NCBI GenBank assembly: GCA_009774245.1
Contig: VSNM01000007.1
Coordinates: 1 to 64,000 of the forward strand
Length of the DNA stretch: 64,000 nucleotides
Reading direction: 5' to 3'
Origin: Lachnospiraceae bacterium
GTDB lineage: Bacteria > Bacillota > Clostridia > Lachnospirales > Lachnospiraceae
Shown: positions 24,014 through 31,599 of the stretch, piece by piece
Position numbering within the stretch: position 1 is the stretch's first letter
Layout of the letters: every line of letters starts with the position of its first letter
Made by a program: the position numbers and the translations under genes
The notes under the pieces: model-generated
The model's database searches: none
Told to the model about the DNA's origin: nothing
The model's input: only the letters and a program-made list of their open reading frames with translations

Positions 24014-24208
24014 CTAATAAAAACGATAATTTATATTTATAGAAGGAACAGGTTCCTGTTGACAGTCAAGGGAACGGATATAGTCCAGAACAGAATCCTT
24101 TTGTTGGTATACCCATTCACGGCTAACGCAGGCATCTTCAGAAATTCTGGAAACAGGAATCCCAGCAGCTGCCTGACAGCCAATCAAAAACCTGTCACTG
24201 TTATTCAA
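24014..24208 (-). pseudogene. Possible transposase-like helix-turn-helix remnant
   Basis: 64 residues with SDRFLIGCQAAAGIPVSRISEDACVSREWVYQQKDSVLDYIRSL, which looks like the N-terminal DNA-binding part of a transposase or regulator. No further domain follows. It could also be a small intact protein; the assignment is weak. Confidence 0.35.
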
Positions 24209-24403
24209 AAATTTTACTGCTTTATTATTTACATCCTTTCAAGATACTGGTAAAATATAATTTAAGAAACATACAATCACCTCCCGTTAGATTTTCTTTA
24301 CAATTATATTTTAACACGGATGAAGGTTGTATGTTTCCTTTTTTTATTTATTTGTCAATAGAATTTGAAACACGCCGAAATTAGATAGCCCATTGCATGA
24401 AAA

Positions 24404-24538
24404 GTTACAGTTCAGCCTTGCCGAACTGTAACGCATCAAGCCATGCAAAATCGCTTCGCGATGGCTTGATGCATCGCAATCTCTACGTGTTCTTACGGAC
24501 TTTGCAGCGTGGTGCAAAGTCCTAGGCTGAACTGTAAC
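24404..24538. repeat. Structured intergenic repeat, subfamily A, copy 2
   Basis: Terminal repeats GTTACAGTTCAG / CTGAACTGTAAC, a long hairpin with arms GCATCAAGCCAT and ATGGCTTGATGC, linker CTACGTGTTCTTACGG and hairpin arms GGACTTTGCA / TGCAAAGTCC. Compared with copy 1 the loop stem has changed on both sides (ATCGC/GCGAT here, ACCGC/GCGGT there), keeping pairing. Confidence 0.85.
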
Positions 24539-24600
24539 CATGAAAATACAGAATGGTGTAGAATCAAATCAACAAATTGAACGATGCGGAGGAATATTTT

Positions 24601-25035
24601 ATGATCGATAAGACAAAAACGTACTGGACAGGTGATTCTGCGGATGATATATCCGAATGGCTGCGTTTATATGTAGAGGATGATACCATGGATGTTAATC
24701 CCATTGTCTGTCATGCCTGCGGCTGTGATTCTTTTGAGCTGCGCATCGACCAGGACGAGGGTGCCATTCAGGTAAAATGCACATCTTGCGGGACAAAAAA
24801 GATCCTGCTTGATTGTGACGATGTCTGGGCAAATGCGAAACCAAAGTTAAGAAAATGCCGCATATGCAAAACGTGCAAATCCTACAATGTAAGAGTCGGG
24901 TTCCTTCGCAGGGAAAACGGAAGTGTGAAATGGGTTTATATTGGAAACCGCTGCACGGAATGCGGAACGTTAGGTTCATATGTGGATTGGAAAATCAATT
25001 ATGAGCCGACAGACAAATTAGAGCAGAACATATAA
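24601..25035 (+). CDS. Zinc-ribbon protein of unknown function
   Basis: A 144-residue protein with three CxxC-type pairs plus a fourth: CHACGCDSF, CTSCGTKK, CRICKTCKS and CTECGTLG. This suggests two zinc ribbons. The N-terminal region (WTGDSADDISEWLRLYVEDD) is acidic. It may bind nucleic acid or protein, but no function is known. ATG 24601 follows GGAGGAATATTTT. Confidence 0.7.
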   Translation: MIDKTKTYWTGDSADDISEWLRLYVEDDTMDVNPIVCHACGCDSFELRIDQDEGAIQVKCTSCGTKKILLDCDDVWANAKPKLRKCRICKTCKSYNVRVGFLRRENGSVKWVYIGNRCTECGTLGSYVDWKINYEPTDKLEQNI

Positions 25036-25037
25036 CC

Positions 25038-25547
25038 TCAGAATAATTCCTGGAGAATCTTTTTGGCGCACTCCTCCGAAGTGTATTTGCTTGTATCAAC
25101 CCTGGTACGATACTGAATATTTTCAGCCATCAGGGCATGCTGCTCATGCGATTGTGCTTCGTACCTGTCGCCGCGAAGGATATTGCGCTGCCTGCAGATT
25201 TCCAGTGGGCAGTATACTTCTACGATATCAAGCGGATTCTCTTTTAATATTTGCAGCAGCTGATGATAATGAGGTCTGATCTCCTCCCGCTCAACTAAAA
25301 TCCCATCAATTAATACATTCTTCCCCATATCAGAATAGAGCTTTGCCGTATGGTACATCATAATGATCACTTCGCTGAGATATTTCCAGTAATTTTTTTG
25401 CAGATAATGCTCACCGACCATTTCCTGAAACAAGTCATTGGCGACAACATAAAAAAAGATGTCCTCCTGGTTTTGAAGAGCTTCCACAATAGAGGTTTTT
25501 CCTGCACTCGTAACACCGTTCAAAAATATAATTCTTCCCTTGTCCAT
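25038..25547 (-). CDS. Chloramphenicol phosphotransferase-like small-molecule kinase
   Basis: A 169-residue P-loop kinase. Walker A GVTSAGKTS is preceded by KGRIIFLN, followed by a conserved Asp in NVLIDGIL, and by CPLEICRQRNILRGDR with basic lid residues. This is the layout of chloramphenicol 3-O-phosphotransferase and related AAA-like kinases. The natural substrate is unknown and resistance should not be assumed. The start is uncertain: MDKGRI at 25547 is chosen because it begins the fold, and 25559 is also possible. Confidence 0.75.
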   Translation of the reverse strand: MDKGRIIFLNGVTSAGKTSIVEALQNQEDIFFYVVANDLFQEMVGEHYLQKNYWKYLSEVIIMMYHTAKLYSDMGKNVLIDGILVEREEIRPHYHQLLQILKENPLDIVEVYCPLEICRQRNILRGDRYEAQSHEQHALMAENIQYRTRVDTSKYTSEECAKKILQELF

Positions 25548-25574
25548 ATTTCTTACCATTCCTTTTTGCGTCAT

Positions 25575-25663
25575 AATTCAGCCTTCGGTTAATTGTTACA
25601 TGTTCTTACGTGGCTTGTATAAGCTATAATTTGCAGTGTAGTGCAAAATCCTAGTACAGTGTT
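25575..25663. repeat. Degenerate relative of the structured repeat
   Basis: It contains pieces ATTCAGCCTTCGG, TGTTCTTACG and TTGCAGTGTAGTGCAAAATCCTAG in the same order as subfamily A, but lacks the long central hairpin and has poor terminal repeats. It is probably a decayed, internally deleted copy. Confidence 0.6.
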
Positions 25664-25910
25664 ACATTAATAATCAAGTCATATGCACCTGCCTTTTGCG
25701 CCAGTACACAGCGTTGTTATTAATCACCGTAGCCGCCGCTACATTTCCTTCCTCCGCCTTGTACTGACACAAAATTCAGGCACCTATTATTTCGAAATTA
25801 ATACCACATTGTCCTAAATTGAACTGAAACTTTTTATTTCAGTATATCATACGTATATTTGATTGTCATTCTCAATTGTCATTTTTGCAATGTTTATGTA
25901 AAAATAAGTA
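25664..25910. other. Intergenic region without a recognised gene
   Basis: No convincing open frame or structured RNA is seen. A segment near 25720-25765 is GC-richer than its surroundings and may be a decayed gene end. Confidence 0.35.
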
Positions 25911-25963
25911 TTGACAAAAGTGTAAGACTGTAGTAGTCTATATACAGATACTACTACAGTCTT
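25911..25963 (+). promoter_or_regulatory. BlaI-type promoter and operator
   Basis: A TTGACA -35 box at 25911 is followed by a large palindrome with perfect 13-bp arms AAGACTGTAGTAG (25924-25936) and CTACTACAGTCTT (25951-25963). The TACTAC/GTAGTA core matches BlaI/MecI operators. The operator covers the -10 region, so binding would block the promoter of the downstream blaI-like gene. Confidence 0.8.
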
Positions 25964-25982
25964 ATGAAAGGAGAAACGGTTT

Positions 25983-26357
25983 ATGAATGAGGATACGACA
26001 AAGCTTTTTGATTCCGAGTTGAAGGTGATGAACGTACTGTGGAGGGACGGCGATGTGCCGGCAAAGCATGTGGCAGATCTGCTGAACAGGGAGCTTGGGT
26101 GGAACAAAAACACGACCTACACGCTGATTAAGCGGTGTATGAAAAAGGGAGCGATCGAGCGCACGGAGCCAAATTTCATGTGTCATGCGCTGATTCCAAA
26201 GGAAAAAATGCAGGAGGCAGAGACGGACGAGCTGATTGAAAAGGTCTATGACGGTTCCGCGGATAAGCTGTTTGCGGCGTTGCTTGGCAGGAAGAAGCTC
26301 TCCGCTGATCAGATTGCAAATCTCAGGCAGATTGTGGAAACATACGAGGAGAATTGA
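25983..26357 (+). CDS. BlaI/MecI-family transcriptional repressor
   Basis: A 124-residue winged-helix repressor: LFDSELKVMNVLWRDGDVPAKHVADLL, NKNTTYTLIKRCMKKGAIERTEPNFMCHALI, and a C-terminal dimerisation region. BlaI proteins are inactivated by a partner M56 sensor protease; here the M56 gene starts 52 bases downstream. It is probably autoregulated through the palindrome in its promoter. The RBS is AAAGGAG. Confidence 0.92.
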   Translation: MNEDTTKLFDSELKVMNVLWRDGDVPAKHVADLLNRELGWNKNTTYTLIKRCMKKGAIERTEPNFMCHALIPKEKMQEAETDELIEKVYDGSADKLFAALLGRKKLSADQIANLRQIVETYEEN

Positions 26358-26409
26358 TTCGGAATGATTGTAAGCATGGTACACACAGACATGTGGAGGG
26401 GGGAGAACT

Positions 26410-29373
26410 ATGGGTTTGTTGCAGATGAGTCTTTCGGGAGCAGTCATGATTATAGCCATTATTATCATACGCGCACTGGCAATCAACCGTTTGCCGAAAA
26501 AGACGTTTTTGATCTTGTGGGGAATTGTGTTGCTGAGGCTTATGGTGCCATTTTCAATCCCGTCAGCGCTGAGTGTTTATTCATTGGCGGAGCGAAATGA
26601 AGCATGGATTTCATTAGTGCAGATTTTATCAGGGCAGGTCATGTTCGTTAAAAATGGTGGAAATGGCGCGTATGTCTCAAGTGATGGGAAGGCGCATGCG
26701 GACAATGCTGTATACGCTAATATAGGGCAAGGCGACAATACACCTGGCGAGAATGTGGCGACACCGCAGAGGGATAGCGACGGACTTGTCAGCGAGACAC
26801 GGAACCTGAACGGAGAGGACAGCGATCTGCGCGCGATGCCTGTCAGCGGAAGTGGAGAGGACAGCGATTCGCGTGTGGTGTCTGGAAGTGGAAATCCAGA
26901 AAATGACAATCGTGTCATAATGAATGGGCGTGAACAGTCTGGGTGTGAGACAAACAAGGAGGTCATTTTAGATGCAGGAAAATGGTCAAAAAATAAAAAT
27001 GACACAGATGTCAGTTCTTCCAGACCGCTATACCTCGCAATCTGGTGCACGGGAATGCTCATCTGCGCTACCTGCTTTGCAGCGTCCTATCTGCGCAGCT
27101 GGCTGAAGTTTCAGGAGTCAATTCCCGTCGAAGATGCCTTTGTGCAGAAATGGGTGGAGGGGCACACATGCCGCCGTCTTGTGCAGAAATGGGTAGAGGA
27201 GCACGCATGCCGCCGTCTGGTGTCCGTGATGCCTGCTCACAATGCACGAATGCAAAAATGGCTGAAACCACACCCGTGCCGTCTCAGTGTCAGGCAGTCA
27301 GACCGCGTTTCCACCCCGCTGACATACGGCATTTTCCACCCCGTCATACTGATGCCGAAAAACACGGACTGGGAAAACAGGCAGCAGCTGCAGTATGTCC
27401 TGATGCATGAATATGTGCATATCTGCCGTTTGGATGCGTTGACAAAGCTGCTGGTCACATGTGCGCTCTGCATCCACTGGTTCAATCCGATGGTGTGGAT
27501 GATGTGGGTTCTGTTCAGCCGGGACGTGGAACTCTCCTGTGACGAGAGCGTTCTGCGCCATATGGGGGAGGCGTCCAAGGCGGCATACGCCATGATGCTG
27601 ATCCGGATGGAGGCGGAGCGGAGCGGTATCGCGCCGCTGTGCAGCGGTCTGCGGTTTCGGATTGGTAAACATGCAATGGAAGAAAGGATAACAGCGATTA
27701 TGAAAACAAAGAAGAAATCAGTAATGGCAGTGATCGCGGCAGCCGCCCTGGTCATCAGTGTGACGGCGACATTTGCCACATCTGCGGCAGAAAACAAAAA
27801 CACCCAGACAAAATCAATACCAGATACTAATTTTACAGAACAGGAATACGAAATGCTTCTTGCCTTGCGGTTTGACGGATACGAGGATATGAGTATCTCA
27901 GAGTATCGAAATAAGGTATGGTCATTGACGGACACGCAGGAATACAATGATCTCATAGAACGCTTTTTTCAGGACGAGACGATATATGCAAAATATGAGA
28001 CAGCGAAAGGAACTGACAGCGATGAGACAGCCGATTTCCTGTACAATGTATTGAGTCCCATCATGTCGGGGCGGCAGTCGGTCAGCTTTAACGGGTATGC
28101 TGTGACAGATTTTACCAGTGCGTCAGAAAATGCTTCCCTTGAGTATACGGGTATGCTGACGATTCTGGACGCGGACCAGCTCACCGTGGGAGAATACCTT
28201 TCGGCGCGTCATGGAATAGAGGAGGACATGGAGAACTGCCTGCAGGGGCTGAGTGTCAGTGAGCTGCGTGACGAGGAATTGATGAAGGTGCTCATTGATG
28301 AGACAGTCCTGAATATCACAATGACGTATGGAAATGATCTGACGCGCGCAGATATCGAATATGTATATAGACCGGTAAATGGTGTGGCAGTCGATGAGAT
28401 GGAGGATTTTCAGAAAGAACGGCGCGGTGATTGGGACAGGGTGATGGCGCCCTATGTGCCCTTTGGACTGACATACCATTACGACTGGGATACAGATGAT
28501 TATAAAATGTTCTTTAACGGAAAGGAAGTGCGCGGGATTTACGACGAGGAGGAAAATGTCTGGATCTCGGAACATGAGGGGATTGGGGAAGGCATCTATG
28601 CTGCAGATGCAATCGAACTTTTTGTGGTGTATGAGAACCATAAAATTGCCGGACTGCGGGAAGCCACCGCGCAGGAGATGGCGGAGATCACCGAGAGGCG
28701 TCAGGCAGTGACAGATGGGCTACAGGACGAGATTCAGGAAATCAGGAGGACAGTGCCCGCCACAATGGAGGATTACCAGAGCCTTTTTGCCCTGAAAACG
28801 CCAGACTATCAGCAAAAATCCATCGCAGGGTTCAACATGGAATATCTGGACTGGTGCAACGAGAATTATGGGCGCATGGAACGGATTGGCGAGGATCGTG
28901 GCTGGGACAATTACTATGTTGCGCTGACGGACGAGGAGAAATCATTTGTAGGGCTGACAACGTGGCTTTCGGGCATGGAAAATGCAGAGTACGTCAGGAG
29001 CCTTAACAAAAAGGAACCCGAGCGGGATATCAGCGGCAGCGTCCGGCTTTCCGATAAGGAAAAATATGCGCAGGACATCTGTGTAGAATGGTGTATGTTG
29101 GATTACGGTTTTTCCTATCATATTGCAGACAAGGAAAAGATCAGCATCGGGGAGCGCGACAGCCAGGTCGGGAAAATGGTGCGCGAGATACAGGACTACT
29201 GGGAGTCAGCGGATATTGATGAAATCGTGCAGATGACAGAGAGCGAAATGCTTGAATGGCTGCATTCCATTGCCGCAAAGTACAGCAACCAGAATATAAC
29301 CATCACGATTCTGGACGACCAGACACAGTTTGAGTGTATGGACGAGCGGGACGTATACAGGGAGACGGAGTAG
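26410..29373 (+). CDS. BlaR1/M56-family membrane metalloprotease sensor, extended
   Basis: A 987-residue protein. N-terminal membrane helices flank a long Ser/Asp/Gly-rich insert (residues about 75-200) and a repeated KWVEGHTCRRL/KWVEEHACRRL segment. The M56 zinc protease core is H333EYVH, with the third ligand in DVELSCDE. A membrane helix (VMAVIAAAALVISVTATF) leads to a roughly 530-residue extracellular region unlike the penicillin-binding domain of BlaR1. It probably senses an unknown envelope signal and cleaves the neighbouring BlaI-like repressor. Many M56 proteins of gut Firmicutes have such variable ectodomains. Confidence 0.88.
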   Translation: MGLLQMSLSGAVMIIAIIIIRALAINRLPKKTFLILWGIVLLRLMVPFSIPSALSVYSLAERNEAWISLVQILSGQVMFVKNGGNGAYVSSDGKAHADNAVYANIGQGDNTPGENVATPQRDSDGLVSETRNLNGEDSDLRAMPVSGSGEDSDSRVVSGSGNPENDNRVIMNGREQSGCETNKEVILDAGKWSKNKNDTDVSSSRPLYLAIWCTGMLICATCFAASYLRSWLKFQESIPVEDAFVQKWVEGHTCRRLVQKWVEEHACRRLVSVMPAHNARMQKWLKPHPCRLSVRQSDRVSTPLTYGIFHPVILMPKNTDWENRQQLQYVLMHEYVHICRLDALTKLLVTCALCIHWFNPMVWMMWVLFSRDVELSCDESVLRHMGEASKAAYAMMLIRMEAERSGIAPLCSGLRFRIGKHAMEERITAIMKTKKKSVMAVIAAAALVISVTATFATSAAENKNTQTKSIPDTNFTEQEYEMLLALRFDGYEDMSISEYRNKVWSLTDTQEYNDLIERFFQDETIYAKYETAKGTDSDETADFLYNVLSPIMSGRQSVSFNGYAVTDFTSASENASLEYTGMLTILDADQLTVGEYLSARHGIEEDMENCLQGLSVSELRDEELMKVLIDETVLNITMTYGNDLTRADIEYVYRPVNGVAVDEMEDFQKERRGDWDRVMAPYVPFGLTYHYDWDTDDYKMFFNGKEVRGIYDEEENVWISEHEGIGEGIYAADAIELFVVYENHKIAGLREATAQEMAEITERRQAVTDGLQDEIQEIRRTVPATMEDYQSLFALKTPDYQQKSIAGFNMEYLDWCNENYGRMERIGEDRGWDNYYVALTDEEKSFVGLTTWLSGMENAEYVRSLNKKEPERDISGSVRLSDKEKYAQDICVEWCMLDYGFSYHIADKEKISIGERDSQVGKMVREIQDYWESADIDEIVQMTESEMLEWLHSIAAKYSNQNITITILDDQTQFECMDERDVYRETE

Positions 29374-29467
29374 CAACACGGTAAACAGACGGTTGCGCAG
29401 GGATATGCGATATGATATACTAAACACATAAACGGGAAAGGAAGCATGCTTTGAAGGGGGAAAACTT

Positions 29468-30168
29468 GTGAAAGAGGCAAAGATCAACAGCATACAGGTC
29501 AAGAAAATCGTATATGCATTGGGAGCAGATTTGTGGGAATCGCGGGAGTAGATCGGTTTGATGGCGCACCGGAGGGGTACCATCCCTGTGACGTGCTACC
29601 CTCCTGTCAGTCCGTTGTCTCTTTTGCGTGCAGGTTTCCGGCGGCGGTTCTGTCCTGCAAAACGGCAGTTCCTTATACCAGGGTGCGAAATTCCATCACG
29701 GCAAAAATGGATGCAATCGCGCTGGATCTCTGTATCGAACTGGACAAAAGAGGCGTCGCGGCAGTGCCCGTACCAACGAACGAGAGTCAGTGGGATGCGC
29801 GGACAGAGCGGTGGCGTTCGATCGTCTCTCAAAAGCACGCGGCGCAGGCGGCGGGGCTTGGCACGATCGGCAGACACTCCCTGCTGATCACGCCGGAGTT
29901 TGGCAGCATGGTCTGGCTGGGCATGGTGCTCACGGAGGCGCAGCTTGCGCCCGACGCGCTGTTGGACAGGGTGTGCAATGACTGCAATTTGTGCGTGGAG
30001 GCCTGCCCGGTGAACGCTCTGGAAAAGCCGGAAATTGACCAGCAGAGATGTTGGGATCATGCATTTGGCGACAATGAGTGCACAAAATGCTGGGAGATAT
30101 CCTGCCACAAATGCCGGGATGTCTGTCCGTATAATTTGGGAATCGCTAAACAAATGCTGGGCTTTTAA
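29468..30168 (+). pseudogene. QueG-like 4Fe-4S reductase with a 2-base frameshift
   Basis: GTG 29468, after GAAGGGGGAAA, starts VKEAKINSIQVKKIVYALGADL and then runs into a stop. Dropping into the next frame restores GIAGVDRFDGAPEGYHP. The break fits loss of one TG from TTGTGTGG. The remainder has AAGLGTIGRHSLLITPEFG and Fe-S ligands CNDCNLCVEACPVNAL and CHKCRDVCPYNLG, as in epoxyqueuosine-reductase-like proteins. The body is longer than 200 residues and could be made from GTG 29533, but it would lack the N-terminus. Confidence 0.75.
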
Positions 30169-30254
30169 TGGGTGCGGATTAGTTCCTCGCAGAGTTCGGT
30201 GTCCCTTGTTTCCGACAATATTTTAATTGCTTCCTTGATTTGTTCCTCCAACAT
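30165..30254 (-). CDS. Small helical protein overlapping the upstream gene
   Basis: A 29-residue frame, MLEEQIKEAIKILSETRDTE and LCEELIRTH, is preceded by a strong GGGAGGAATC site. Its start lies 31 bases before the end of the 112-residue gene at 30223, so translational coupling is likely. The composition fits an amphipathic helix. Whether it is functional is unknown. Confidence 0.5.
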   Translation of the reverse strand: MLEEQIKEAIKILSETRDTELCEELIRTH

Positions 30255-30561
30255 ATGATTCCTCCCTTGTTTCCTGTATGATCCAGTCATCAGTGACACG
30301 GTCACGGTCGGCAGTGTATCCGCAGGGCATATTTGCCAGCCTGGCAACCGAAGGATCATGCATATAAATTGAATATAGTGATACGATTCTTGCTTCGGGT
30401 TCATCGTGGGAGCTGCCACACAAAAACTGCCACATGCCGTCTTCCATATCATGGGAAACATGCAGGATCGGCAGACTCCCATTCAGTACATGGCAGCAGG
30501 TGATCACGGCGGTATTTGGCGCATCATCAAACGGAAAATTTTCTAAAGATATCCCTTTCAT
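30223..30561 (-). CDS. Conserved-looking hypothetical protein (DUF2185-like)
   Basis: A 112-residue protein with NTAVITCCHVLNGSLPILHVSHDMEDGMWQFLCG and a MPCGYTADRDRVTDDWI end. The WQFLCG and tail spacing recall DUF2185-type proteins, which are sometimes immunity-like, but this is tentative. It starts 4 bases inside the end of the upstream degenerate ABC gene (overlap at 30558-30561), so it is probably in the same operon. Cytoplasmic, no membrane segment. Confidence 0.55.
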   Translation of the reverse strand: MKGISLENFPFDDAPNTAVITCCHVLNGSLPILHVSHDMEDGMWQFLCGSSHDEPEARIVSLYSIYMHDPSVARLANMPCGYTADRDRVTDDWIIQETREESYVGGTNQGSN

Positions 30562-31274
30562 TTTATCCAGCTCCCTTCGCCCCAGCCGCGTTCTAAATAG
30601 TATTGATGCAAATAGTCAATATCGTATTCCCTGTTTTCATCCAGATACACACATTCATCCACTATATGCTTCAGAACTCTGTCCGAACCTCCGGGCAAAA
30701 GTACCAGCGCGCCTGCGCCTGTCAGATTCCTCAGTGCCTTTAGTAATCCGCCTCCAGACACCTGATAGTAAAACGAACTTGATTCATACGGCGCATAAAA
30801 AATCTGCTTTCCCGAGGCATAGCCAAGCGCCGCCGACGCTCTCCACCGCTCGCCGCTGAGCTGGAACAGCTTTCTGTCATAGCGCGGCTCGGTCAATCCA
30901 AATTTTTCAGCGATCTGTGCAAACGAATCTGCGCAGACGCCTTTTTGCAGCGCTTTTTCTATGGATTTTTTCACTGTGCACTTGTTGTACTTTTCATGAT
31001 AAGGCTCCAGATTCCAGCTCATCTCGGATAAATCTTTATTCGTAACTTCCCTGTCATTATAATATATCCGCAGATCGTCAAAATCCACCCTGCCGCCTAA
31101 CAGATAGGAAACATACATACAGCCCTGCTCATATTCACTGATTAGTCCATATATTTTCCCGCTCTCAAAAGCCAGATCTTCATATTTCCAGTAGTCAAAA
31201 ACCATTTTATCCAAAGTCGCCGCGCCCTCAATAAGTGAAACGCATCTTGATGAATCTATCTGAATCCGAAACAT
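30558..31274 (-). CDS. Degenerate ABC-ATPase-like protein
   Basis: A 238-residue protein that follows the order of an ABC ATPase but lacks key residues. GKIYGLISEYEQGCMYVSYLLGG stands where Walker A should be, with no GKS/T. FQLSGERWRASAALGYASG resembles the LSGGE signature, and QIFYAPYESSS replaces the Walker B/D-loop with no catalytic DE. It ends KHIVDECVYLDE. It probably cannot hydrolyse ATP and may be a regulatory or structural relative. The start at MFRIQ (31274) follows GGACAGAGGTG; 31364 is a longer alternative. Confidence 0.6.
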   Translation of the reverse strand: MFRIQIDSSRCVSLIEGAATLDKMVFDYWKYEDLAFESGKIYGLISEYEQGCMYVSYLLGGRVDFDDLRIYYNDREVTNKDLSEMSWNLEPYHEKYNKCTVKKSIEKALQKGVCADSFAQIAEKFGLTEPRYDRKLFQLSGERWRASAALGYASGKQIFYAPYESSSFYYQVSGGGLLKALRNLTGAGALVLLPGGSDRVLKHIVDECVYLDENREYDIDYLHQYYLERGWGEGSWIK

Positions 31275-31375
31275 GGAAACACCTCTGTCCTTCCCATTGG
31301 CATACATCTTTTTAAAATGAAAAAGAAGCAAGGTCTTTATCATTTCAAAAGACCTCGCCTGCAATTGAATTGTTA

Positions 31376-31519
31376 TCAGTTGCCATCCTCTAACATATTT
31401 TGAAAAATACCTTTTAATTTCAGTAAATCTTCATTATATGGCGATTTACTTACAGCTTCGTCAATCAACGCTAAAGATAGTCGGATAAAACCTTGAAACT
31501 GTTTATTTGTCATGTCCAT
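31376..31519 (-). CDS. Small protein of unknown function
   Basis: A 47-residue frame, MDMTNKQFQGFIRLSLALID then EAVSKSPYNEDLLKLKGIFQNMLEDGN, predicted helical. AAAGGATGG lies 8 bases before ATG 31519. It lies upstream of and on the same strand as the degenerate ABC gene. The compact sequence, good RBS and clean stop support a real small gene, but I do not know its role. Confidence 0.55.
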   Translation of the reverse strand: MDMTNKQFQGFIRLSLALIDEAVSKSPYNEDLLKLKGIFQNMLEDGN

Positions 31520-31599
31520 TACAATAACCATCCTTTACTGATGTTCTGTATTGACTGCTACTACAACATCATATCAGATTCTTCAGAAAGTGTAAAGAC

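Noticed and set aside
24014..24208. Complete insertion sequence
   Set aside because: Only a short helix-turn-helix-like frame is present, with no catalytic domain and no terminal repeats.
25038..25547. Chloramphenicol resistance gene
   Set aside because: The fold fits the kinase family, but substrate residues cannot be judged and many relatives are unrelated to resistance.
27068..28641. Long antisense frames in the M56 sensor gene
   Set aside because: GC-rich reverse-frame shadows; the sense protein has clear catalytic motifs.
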